Assembly: GCA_902766575.1 (NCBI GenBank)
Contig: CACXED010000363.1
Location: 1-14,093 of the forward strand
Reading direction: 5' to 3'
DNA: 14,093 bases
Origin: an uncultured Ruminococcus sp.
Lineage (GTDB): Bacteria > Bacillota > Clostridia > Oscillospirales > CAG-272
Shown here in pieces: positions 1-7,068 of this stretch (positions within the stretch are counted from its first letter, which is position 1; each line of letters opens with the position of its first letter). Made by a program: the position numbers and the translations under genes. Under the pieces are notes generated by a model. The model was not told the origin of the DNA. It saw nothing but the letters and a program-made list of their open reading frames with translations, and made no database searches.

Positions 1-77
1 CTCGTGTTTTTCCTTGCATTTATTATACCACAAATCGACGTAAATGTCCAGTGGTGCAATACTTTTTGGGTTGATCA
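1..77 (-). mobile_element. Possible end of an IS3-like insertion sequence, transcribed leftwards out of the window
   Basis: Read on the minus strand from base 77, the sequence starts TGATCAACCCAAAAAGTATT. This resembles the outer end of the complete IS3-family element at 8598-9853, whose right end on the minus strand reads TGGATCACCCTCAAAAAAGT. As in that element, a promoter and then an AAGGA ribosome-binding-like motif (minus strand, about 10-14) lie just inside the end. No coding sequence of the element is in the window, so the family assignment is an inference from end similarity and layout only. Confidence 0.35.
22..50 (-). promoter_or_regulatory. Minus-strand promoter leading off the left edge
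   Basis: On the minus strand there is a -35 box TGGACA (50-45), a 17-base spacer and a perfect -10 box TATAAT (27-22). An AAGGA motif follows at about 14-10. It must drive a gene that starts outside the window, probably the transposase of the putative insertion sequence at 1-77. Confidence 0.55.
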
Positions 78-112
78 GTAGACATTATATACGCTTCAAA
101 AAGGAGTTTGGT

Positions 113-163
113 ATGTCCGGCTCGGAATATCGTCAGAAAATGACATATCATAAGCCGGTTTAG
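113..163 (+). CDS. Tiny 16-residue ORF with a good ribosome binding site upstream of nanA
   Basis: An ATG at 113 follows AAGGAG (about 101-106) at normal spacing and reads MSGSEYRQKMTYHKPV before TAG. No family is recognised. It could be a leader peptide, the truncated start of a lost gene, or chance. It is followed 26 bases later by a strong palindrome (189-213) and then by the nanA promoter and gene, which is why it is listed. I saw no convincing promoter of its own. Confidence that it is translated is low. Confidence 0.2.
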   Translation: MSGSEYRQKMTYHKPV

Positions 164-188
164 TCGTTATACATTCAATAATGGGACA

Positions 189-213
189 CCGTGGGACAAA
201 AATTGTCTCACGG
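189..213 (+). promoter_or_regulatory. 25-base imperfect palindrome (operator or small terminator) upstream of nanA
   Basis: Two 11-base arms, CCGTGGGACAA and TTGTCTCACGG, flank a three-base AAA centre. Ten of eleven positions are complementary in DNA, and the eleventh can form a G-U pair in RNA. The palindrome ends six bases before the putative nanA -35 box, where a repressor or activator could bind. The T-rich stretch after it (215-226) would also suit a weak intrinsic terminator for whatever lies upstream. The sequence does not decide between these. Confidence 0.5.
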
Positions 214-218
214 CTTTG

Positions 219-247
219 TTTACTTTCAGGCAATATTATGATATACT
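219..247 (+). promoter_or_regulatory. Putative nanA promoter
   Basis: TTTACT (219-224) and TATACT (242-247), separated by 17 bases, match the sigma-A consensus at four and five of six positions. The start codon of nanA is 27 bases further on, so the leader would be about 20 bases and carries GGAGG at 264-268. The palindrome at 189-213 sits immediately upstream. Confidence 0.45.
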
Positions 248-273
248 ACATTCATCATCATCTGGAGGTGCTT

Positions 274-1182
274 ATGGAAAAACTAAAAGGTATCATTCCC
301 GCGCTCATGACAGCATTTGATGCGCAGATGCGAGCCATCAGCAAAGAAAAAACAACCGCGCTTGTACATAGACTTGCAGACGCAGGCGTACACGGACTGT
401 ATATAGGCGGTTCAAGCGGCGAAATGCTGTTCTGTTCGGTTAGTGAACGAATGGAGCTTCTCGAAACTGTGATGGAAGCGTGCGGGGAGCTGACAATAAT
501 TGCTCACACAGGCGCGCTGACGACAGCCGACGCCATTGAACTTTCACGTCACGCGGAAAGTGTGGGCGCTCACGCGATATCGTCGGTAACACCTATTTAC
601 TACAAATACAGCTACCGCGAAATACGGACATATTATTCCCGGTTATGTGACGCAGTCGGGATTCCGGTCATTATCTACAATATCCCCGCGCTGACCGGAA
701 CTGTACTTAATTTCGAGCAGCTGTCCGAGCTTCTCTCAATTGACGGTGTCGGCGGTATGAAATTCACATCATCGGACTTCTTCCTGCTTAATCGTCTGAA
801 GCAGAGCTTTCCTGACAAGGTTTTCTACAACGGCAGTGATGAGATGCTTTTATCAGGTCTCGCCGCAGGAGCGGACGGCGGCATAGGCACAAGCTATAAT
901 TTCATGCCGGACATAATTCTTTCGATTTACAGTCTGTTCAAAAACGGACAGATAAAAGAGGCTTGTGATGTGCAGTCGCTTGCGAACAGAATCATAGCGG
1001 AGGTTGTGGCAAAGGGTGTGCTTCCGGCGTCAAAACAGATGCTGGCATTCTCCGGACTTGACATAGGGACTTGCCGCGAGCCGCTGCTTCCGCTATCCTC
1101 CTCTGACAGGAGCGAGCTTTACGATAAAGCGTGGAAATTACTTGAAGATTACAGGAGAAAATGTTATGAGATTCAGAAATAG
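274..1182 (+). CDS. nanA: N-acetylneuraminate lyase
   Basis: Cytoplasmic aldolase of the DHDPS/NAL family that splits N-acetylneuraminic acid into N-acetylmannosamine and pyruvate, the first step of sialic-acid breakdown. The 302-residue protein has the family length. Visible motifs are GGSSGE at 45-50 (substrate carboxylate loop), YNIPALTG with Tyr135 (the catalytic tyrosine), Lys163 in GGMKFTS (the Schiff-base lysine), and NGSDE with Asp189/Glu190 followed by GLAAGADGGIG, the pattern of E. coli NanA. I chose the ATG at 274 because GGAGG precedes it by five bases and it aligns with NanA starts; an open reading frame extends back to 181 but that part is not family-like. The lipoprotein gene overlaps its end by 17 bases, so the genes are co-transcribed. 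No nanE or nanK is present to handle ManNAc, so those must be elsewhere. Confidence 0.93.
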   Translation: MEKLKGIIPALMTAFDAQMRAISKEKTTALVHRLADAGVHGLYIGGSSGEMLFCSVSERMELLETVMEACGELTIIAHTGALTTADAIELSRHAESVGAHAISSVTPIYYKYSYREIRTYYSRLCDAVGIPVIIYNIPALTGTVLNFEQLSELLSIDGVGGMKFTSSDFFLLNRLKQSFPDKVFYNGSDEMLLSGLAAGADGGIGTSYNFMPDIILSIYSLFKNGQIKEACDVQSLANRIIAEVVAKGVLPASKQMLAFSGLDIGTCREPLLPLSSSDRSELYDKAWKLLEDYRRKCYEIQK

Positions 1183-1561
1183 CACGAAACTTACAGCAAT
1201 TCTTCCTATAATGTCAGCCCTTCTCACAGCGTGCGGGAACGACGCGCCGGTGTATACTGATACTGCTTCTTCCACGGAATCGGAAACTGAAGCCCCAAAA
1301 AACGAGCTTGCGCTGTTGCTTCCTGATAACCGATTTGACGGTCATACGGTGAGATATTCATATAATGTATTGACTATCATGCAGGACAACAAGATGTTCG
1401 ATTTCGCGTATAACTTCGATTCGACGGGTAATTCATATAATGCATTGGCTAACGTCATAATCGGAAATCAAAGCACCGACTTCGCTTCATATTACGTTTC
1501 GATAAAAGACGGAATTAACGCATCGTTCAGAAATATGTTCGATGAGGTCATGAATGGCTGA
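1166..1561 (+). pseudogene. Internally deleted solute-binding lipoprotein of a sugar ABC transporter
   Basis: The reading frame encodes only 131 residues, whereas family-1-type extracellular binding proteins usually have 400-550. The start shows a basic n-region, a hydrophobic segment and the lipobox LTAC (Cys23), then a Ser/Thr/Glu-rich linker and a short stretch (LLPDNRFDGHTVRYS) typical of the beginning of the mature domain. After about residue 70 it jumps to sequence typical of the extreme C-terminus (FDFAYNFDSTG, then STDFASYYVSIKDGINASFRN). The whole ligand-binding middle is missing while the frame is kept. AGGAG precedes the ATG at 1166, and the gene overlaps nanA by 17 bases, so it was the sialic-acid or host-glycan binding protein of this operon. 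It could still yield a small lipoprotein but not a working binding protein. The deletion is inferred from family layout, not from an alignment. Confidence 0.7.
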
Positions 1562-1576
1562 GAAAGGTATTAAAAA

Positions 1577-2695
1577 ATGAAAAAGTTAAATGAAGCAGTT
1601 CACGGTATTGTGAACAGAAAAACAGGCAGTATCTTCAACTATCAGGGATGGCCGAGCGTTTGCACAGACGAAAACGGAACGCTCTACGCCGTGGCTTCGG
1701 GATTCAGACTTCATCATATCTGCCCGTTCGGAAAAACTGTTATGTACATAAGCCGTAACAACGGCGAAACCTGGACAAAGCCGATTGTTATAAACGACAC
1801 CTACCTTGACGACAGGGATGCCGGAATTATTTATCTTGGCGGCGGCAGACTGCTTGTCACATGGTTTTCACATCCGGCATCAACGTATCTTGACCTTGAG
1901 CGCGGACTCGGCAGAAGCTCAATATGTCAATCTAAGCCGATAGATAAAAACGTCGCGCTTGGTATGATAGACAGTCTTAATCATATCCCGGAGGATGAAG
2001 CTCACGGCGGTTCGTTTATTATTATCTCTGAGGACTATGGCGTCACATGGAGTGATAAAATAAAAGTGCCGGTTAATACACCTCACGGCCCGGTACAGCT
2101 TCGGGACGGCAGACTTATTTATCTTGGAAAGGAAAAGAACAGCGACGGAATTATTCCGAAAGACAGCATAAGTGCTTTCGAGAGCCGCGATGGCGGATAT
2201 ACGTGGGACTTTCTTTCGACACTCGCTTTTCCGAACGGTACGAATGCTGACAATTTTCATGAACCTCACATAATTGAGCTTCCTGACGGAAACCTGTACG
2301 GAATGATAAGAGCGCAGGGCAATAATGTCGCTCACGGCTTCACGATGTACAGTACCGTCTCAAATGATGGCGGATATAGCTGGAGCGAAATGACAAGCAC
2401 AGATGTCAGCGGCTCGCCTCCCCACCTTATGCTCCATTCATCAGGCGCGCTCATCTGCTCATACGGACGGCGTGAGAAGCCATACGGCGAGCACGCATTG
2501 GTAAGCTATGACTATGGAAAAACATGGGCTGAGGACTACATACTTGACGACAATACCAGCAACGATGATCTGGGTTATCCGGCATCTGTTGAGCTTGCGG
2601 ATGGCAGTATCATGACTGTATACTATCAGAAATTGAAGGGCGATGAGAATTGTTCATTACTCTATACGAAATGGCGTCTGCCTACCATACAATGA
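1577..2695 (+). CDS. Sialidase-like protein with five Asp boxes (BNR repeats), no signal peptide
   Basis: Six-bladed propeller protein of the sialidase superfamily, 372 residues. Five Asp boxes (S-x-D/N-x-G-x-T/S-W) are at 59-66 (SRNNGETW), 151-158 (SEDYGVTW), 203-210 (SRDGGYTW), 262-269 (SNDGGYSW) and 310-317 (SYDYGKTW). Arg43, Arg245 and Arg298 are candidates for the arginine triad, and Tyr334/Glu339 in GYPASVEL for the nucleophile pair; these assignments are guesses without an alignment. There is no signal peptide, so it should act in the cytoplasm, for example on imported sialylated oligosaccharides or as a relative acting on another sugar. It starts 15 bases after the binding-protein remnant, with AGAAAGG before ATG, and forms one operon with nanA. 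The neighbourhood supports a role in sialic-acid release. Exact substrate is uncertain because this branch of BNR proteins includes members that are not true sialidases. Confidence 0.8.
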   Translation: MKKLNEAVHGIVNRKTGSIFNYQGWPSVCTDENGTLYAVASGFRLHHICPFGKTVMYISRNNGETWTKPIVINDTYLDDRDAGIIYLGGGRLLVTWFSHPASTYLDLERGLGRSSICQSKPIDKNVALGMIDSLNHIPEDEAHGGSFIIISEDYGVTWSDKIKVPVNTPHGPVQLRDGRLIYLGKEKNSDGIIPKDSISAFESRDGGYTWDFLSTLAFPNGTNADNFHEPHIIELPDGNLYGMIRAQGNNVAHGFTMYSTVSNDGGYSWSEMTSTDVSGSPPHLMLHSSGALICSYGRREKPYGEHALVSYDYGKTWAEDYILDDNTSNDDLGYPASVELADGSIMTVYYQKLKGDENCSLLYTKWRLPTIQ

Positions 2696-3007
2696 CACAT
2701 AACTTCTCAAAACAAATGGCGTGAATCTGCCAAGAAACATGAGGCTTTGCAAATTTGCCGTGTAAATGAATACCGAAAAAGCAGTAGAACAGGGCAACGC
2801 TGCGGAGCGAGCTTAACACAGTCTGCAGGATAAAACAGTTCAGGACAGCGATTATCATTACCGCTGTCCTGAATGCATCCTTGGACTTCGATGAATACTT
2901 GATAATATTTTCTGCTTCTGATATCTGTCACTTCTTTTGAAATAAAAATAGACTATGAGACATTAACAATATTTTAATCTGGCATCACTTTGCCCGGGGC
3001 AGAAATA
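2696..3007. other. Intergenic region between convergent operons, no recognisable gene
   Basis: About 310 bases separate the sialidase stop from the end of the minus-strand operon. Open frames on both strands were read and none gives a recognisable protein or has a ribosome binding site. The only clear structure is the perfect hairpin at 2839-2873. The sequence may be a degraded gene remnant but I cannot identify it. Confidence 0.6.
2839..2873. terminator. Perfect 12-bp hairpin between convergent operons
   Basis: TTCAGGACAGCG (2839-2850) is followed by an 11-base loop and its exact reverse complement (2862-2873). On the minus strand the stem is followed by a moderately T-rich stretch (CTGTTTTATCC), which suits termination of the operon ending at 3008. 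On the plus strand no T run follows. It may serve as a bidirectional block between the converging transcripts. Confidence 0.45.
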
Positions 3008-5032
3008 TTATTTCATATACAGTATCCTATACCCGAATGGCCCAAGCGTCAGTTCGCTGACATTGCCGCCTTCTATGGCGTCGATCATCCTGGTTATCGC
3101 CTTGTCTATGCTGAGCGTTATGCCGCTCAGCTCTTCCGCCGTAGTATTTGAGATAAAGGCAAGATATTGTTTTTCGCCGTCGGGGGCGGTGTAGACATAA
3201 TAGCTGCACTTGGCGCGCGGATCGGATGTGATATCACCGCAGCTCCAATATGGGTGCCACTCGGATTTTGCAATCGGGAACGAGTCTATGACGCGCCAGA
3301 TGCCGCTCATCAGATCGAGCGGATGCCCTATGTCGTTCGGACGCGGCAGTATCCCATGTATAATCGACATCGCAACCGCGTTTTCAAAGTTCCAGACCGG
3401 ACGGTTTTCATATGCGATAAATTCCACCGGTACGCCCATATTCCGTCCGGTATACTCAGCCCGGAAGTAGTCGAGCGGCATATCCTCATTTGAACCCTTG
3501 ATGTATGCGGTCTGAAGATTCTCGCCGTACCAGGTTCCGTTCACATATGGCAGCGCGGTGAAGTTCAGACAGCCGTAAGAATGAAGATTTATCACGCAGC
3601 CGCGCATCGAAAGCTCGGCGTAAAGCCGTCTGAACATATTTCTGATCGCGCGTATCGGATAAGTACCGTGAAGGCGTCCGTCCGCGCCGTAATATCCGCA
3701 GCCATGAGCCGTATTCGCGCAGAGCCGGGGCATTGATGTCGAGTCGAGATATACTCCGTCAATTCCGAACTCATCAACTATCTTTACTATTCCGTCAACG
3801 AAGCGGCTGCTGTAATCCGAGTTATAGCAGACGCATTAGTCGCGCTGATAGGGCACGCGATACCATCCGCCCTGATGGAGTCCCGCCTCGGTCATGGCCT
3901 TTGAGCTGTCGGCAAGCTCTGTCCACTCAGGAGACATTGAGGATATTTCATATCCGAAATAGGTCAGCACCTTGATGCCGCGTCGGTGACATTCGGCGAC
4001 TATTACACGAAGCTGGCTTGCCGTATACTCGGACAGCTCGAAGTAATTCTGCGATTTGTTCCATTTTTCGTGGAGGATCAGGGTCGTTACACCCTTTTCG
4101 GCGAGACGATCAAATCTGTTATCGGCTCTGAGAAAGTCGATGTAATTTCCCTTTATTTTGACAAAGCAGTCGAGGTGCAGAATCTTTTCCGGATATGGGT
4201 CGGCAGGGAACTCCTTTACCGGAGTCGGCATAAAACCGAAGTGATAGGAGAGCGGCGGAAATTTCCAGCTTCCGGCGGCATAGTCGCCGCCCCACTGCTC
4301 GGGCGGGCTGTCGAGCAGACGCACTCTCAGCAGCAGGCCGTTTTCGTCGGGAAGGACCTCAATCATTCGCTCGGGATCGTCGGGACGGCAGTTCTCATCG
4401 CTTTCGGACCAGAAGCCAATTCCGCGTTCGTCCCCGCCGAGCCAGAGCAGCGGCTTGTGCGGCAGATGAAAACCGCAGGCAGGGATCCGGCCGCTCGACA
4501 TGGTTTCGCCGCGCTTGATGATTCTGCCATCCTCGAGCCGGATGTCGCCGATCGGATAGATATTATAAAATTCCGCGGCGTCGGAGCGCAGTGGTATCTC
4601 TAACCATAACCGGTCGAGACGATATTCCCGGCGCTTAATTTTTGCGGTTCCGAAGACCTGCGCGACAGTCTGACCGCGCGGCATTATTTTCGCATCGATC
4701 GAAATGCAGCCGTCATATTCGACCGTCACCGCCGTATCGATTATAAAAGCCTCGCTCATCATCGCGCCGCAGAGTACGATCCGGTCGTCCGAACGCGACT
4801 GAATGAAGCACTCGCTCTCGTTGTTGTCATAATCGCTGTCCCAGACGATCGGCGCTCCGTCCTCGACTCCGACAAAGCGCATCGGAGCTGAGAGCAGCTA
4901 ACAGCCATGTACTTTTATCGACGATGGAAGCGAATCCGCGCCGAAGGTCAGCTCGCGTCCGAGCAGATTAACCCGGGTCGAAAAGCTGTCTTTTTCTGCG
5001 GTTATCGCCAGATAAGGTTTTGGCAATCTCAT
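3008..5032 (-). pseudogene. Glycoside-hydrolase-like protein (DUF6067 type) interrupted by two in-frame stops
   Basis: A single frame of 674 codons runs from ATG at 5032 (AGGAGG nine bases upstream) to TAA at 3008, broken by TAG at codon 45 (4900-4898) and TAA at codon 399 (3838-3836). Residues continue in the same frame after each stop, with no frameshift. The order is an N-terminal beta domain (NLLGRELTF near 23-31, then after the stop LLSAPMRFVGVEDG), a segment WLGGDERGIGFWSESDEN, and a TIM-barrel-like region with RRGIKVLTYFGYEIS, then DEFGIDGVYLDST holding Asp430, then a C-terminal beta domain. This order fits the DUF6067 glycoside-hydrolase-domain family; substrate is unknown. No signal peptide is seen. 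It starts 29 bases after the DUF5107 gene, so it is the last gene of that operon. The two stops mean no full-length product unless read through. Confidence 0.7.
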
Positions 5033-5061
5033 AATTATTCCTCCTGTACTCTGAGCCGGCG

Positions 5062-7029
5062 TCAATCGTCGGCGTGCATTCTGAAATCGAGCTTCTTTGG
5101 CAATGGATAGAGTTTCCTGCGAAGCTCATCGTCGCGCTTTCCAAAGCGCTTTTCAACGATTCTGCCATAGAGCCTTGCCCAGACCTCTGATACCGACAGC
5201 TCACCCTCCTTGATATCGCTCATCATGAAATCGGGATTGATGATCCCGATCGCTTCATCTGTGCGGTCGAGATTGAGCAGCGCCAGCGCCCGATAAAATC
5301 GCAGCCGCCCGTCCGATTTCAGCGTTTCAGTCAGGCTGTCGAAAATATCGAGCCATTCGCTGTCGCCGCCTACAGAGGTCAGCACAGCCGCGCATTCGGC
5401 ATAGAGCTGTCGGCAGGATACGAGCTTTATTGCTTCGAGCAGCATCCCATTTGCTGTCGTAATATCCGAAAGCTCATTCTTGTATATCATCGCGAGTGAC
5501 CTCAGCGCCCACGCCGAACGGCTGACTCTGAGCGATTTTTCCAATGCGGCTTTCGCGCCGAAAATGTCGCCTGCCGCATAGCGCGTGATTCCCAGCTGAT
5601 AATAAGCGTACCAGCCCTTGCCGCGCTCGGCTTCAAGCATCCCGAGCCAAGGCTCGCCGCTCACATAGCTTATCGGGAAGGCCGTCGGCTCGGGTTCGGG
5701 CAGACGGCCGTTGTTGAGCAGTTCGTGCCACATACTCGTCTCAGGGTCTGATTTGTCGAGAGGGAAATGATGATACCGGCTCACCGGCTTCTTGCGGACG
5801 CGGTTTTCGATAGCTCCCCATCCGCTGCCGCTCATGACAAGTCTGCGGTTTTTTACGCCCTTTTCATCCGGAAAATAAAGCGAATGCGGGTCGCCGACCC
5901 GGGAGGTCAGATATTCGCCGATAGTGCTCACAGCCTGCGAATATTCGCCATACAGCGTATCCTGTTCGCAGTCGAGCGCGGTATATGCCTCGACCCACTC
6001 CCATTCCGAATTGGCCGGCATCGGGATATGCTCGAGCTGAGTATGCGCAAGGCCTGCCTGTATCTCGATATAGGATTCGCCCTCGCGCGACAGGAACTCA
6101 TTCCAGTTCCTTCCATCCTGAGACTGCCCCCAGAGGAAGAGCTTGCGTCCGAACCGCCGATCTGTCGAGCATTGGAGCAGTCCCTTTCTGTCCGGCTCTG
6201 CCGCGGCTATCCATTTGGCGTCCGACTCGCCGAGCTTATAGAAAAAGTCGCGCGAGTCGTGTATTTTTGCCGGGAAGCTGATGTCTGTTCCATCCCGATA
6301 GGGTACGGACGTCTTTTGGAGCCGGTAATGATCATTGTCGTAGCGGCATTCAAACGCTTCGGCCGCCGGGACGATGACCCGTGTGCCGGTTCTCTCGGGA
6401 ACGGCGATATTCGACCACCAGTACATATATTTTTCACTGTCTGAGGTGTTTTCAATGCGGCAGCGCAGATACAGCACCTCCGAGTCCTCGGGAAGCCATG
6501 CGCTGACCGTATAGACTACGCCGCGGATCCGTTCGTACTCATAAAAGCTCAGTACCTCGCCATCATCGGTTTCCGCAATTTCGCAGAACAGCGGTGATGC
6601 GGTCAGAGGAGTGTGCCCCTTGATGCCGACATTGAATTCTACTCCTCCGGCAAACCAGGCGTTGCGCAGTCCGAGATTAGCCGGCTGGAAAACCGGATTT
6701 CTGAACAGCAGCTCCCGTCCGAGGCGTTTGTCCCAAAGCGACCATAGCCGTCCTCCGACCTCAGGCAGAAATACTGCGCGAAGTTTGCTGTTTTCTAATA
6801 CGGCGGCGCGGAATTCGCGCGGACTTCTTTCGCGGCTGTAGCTGTCCTGCTGCTTATATGGGAGCAGTGTCTGGAGCATTCCTTTACCGATATTTGAGCG
6901 TTCTTTGGCTGTGATTTCATCTGACAGCTCGATGCCCGAATGAATATAGCTGACATTATGTATATCCGGCAGCGGATTCGGCTCGCCGATGGGCGCAGCC
7001 TCGATAATATAGGGTTCTATCGTGATCAT
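5062..7029 (-). CDS. DUF5107 domain protein with C-terminal TPR repeats
   Basis: A 655-residue protein. Residues about 70-350 match the DUF5107 beta-supersandwich, related in fold to galactose mutarotases: the stretch VGGRLWSLWDKRLGRELL (91-108), then NPVFQPANLGLRNAWFAGGV (111-130) and GHTPLTASPLF (138-148) is characteristic. Residues about 460-630 are helical and look like tetratricopeptide repeats (for example YYQLGITRYAAGDIFGAKAA). No signal peptide or membrane segment is present, so it is cytoplasmic. Function is not established; proteins of this kind sit in Firmicutes carbohydrate-utilisation loci and are presumed to bind or process sugars. The ATG at 7029 has AAGGAG 11 bases upstream. 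It lies 39 bases after the regulator gene and 29 bases before the glycoside-hydrolase-like gene. It appears intact, unlike both operon neighbours. Confidence 0.82.
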   Translation of the reverse strand: MITIEPYIIEAAPIGEPNPLPDIHNVSYIHSGIELSDEITAKERSNIGKGMLQTLLPYKQQDSYSRERSPREFRAAVLENSKLRAVFLPEVGGRLWSLWDKRLGRELLFRNPVFQPANLGLRNAWFAGGVEFNVGIKGHTPLTASPLFCEIAETDDGEVLSFYEYERIRGVVYTVSAWLPEDSEVLYLRCRIENTSDSEKYMYWWSNIAVPERTGTRVIVPAAEAFECRYDNDHYRLQKTSVPYRDGTDISFPAKIHDSRDFFYKLGESDAKWIAAAEPDRKGLLQCSTDRRFGRKLFLWGQSQDGRNWNEFLSREGESYIEIQAGLAHTQLEHIPMPANSEWEWVEAYTALDCEQDTLYGEYSQAVSTIGEYLTSRVGDPHSLYFPDEKGVKNRRLVMSGSGWGAIENRVRKKPVSRYHHFPLDKSDPETSMWHELLNNGRLPEPEPTAFPISYVSGEPWLGMLEAERGKGWYAYYQLGITRYAAGDIFGAKAALEKSLRVSRSAWALRSLAMIYKNELSDITTANGMLLEAIKLVSCRQLYAECAAVLTSVGGDSEWLDIFDSLTETLKSDGRLRFYRALALLNLDRTDEAIGIINPDFMMSDIKEGELSVSEVWARLYGRIVEKRFGKRDDELRRKLYPLPKKLDFRMHADD

Positions 7030-7068
7030 ATGCGATTGTTCTCCTTAGAATATAACAGTAGAGTCAGC

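Noticed and set aside
181..273. Upstream extension of nanA to an ATG at 181
   Set aside because: It would translate the palindrome and promoter; the ATG at 274 has GGAGG and matches the usual NanA N-terminus.
1919..2335. A 138-codon minus-strand open frame inside the sialidase-like gene
   Set aside because: The sense strand encodes well-placed Asp boxes throughout; the antisense translation has no motif.
2707..2931. A 74-codon minus-strand frame in the gap before the GH-like gene
   Set aside because: No ribosome binding site, unrecognisable protein, and it contains the perfect hairpin, which argues against coding.
3986..4603. A 205-codon plus-strand open frame inside the GH-like gene
   Set aside because: It lies antisense to a frame with clear family motifs, has no ribosome binding site and resembles no protein; long antisense frames are expected in GC-rich coding sequence.
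5767..6444. A 225-codon plus-strand open frame inside the DUF5107 gene
   Set aside because: Antisense shadow of an intact 655-residue gene, with no ribosome binding site and no recognisable domain.
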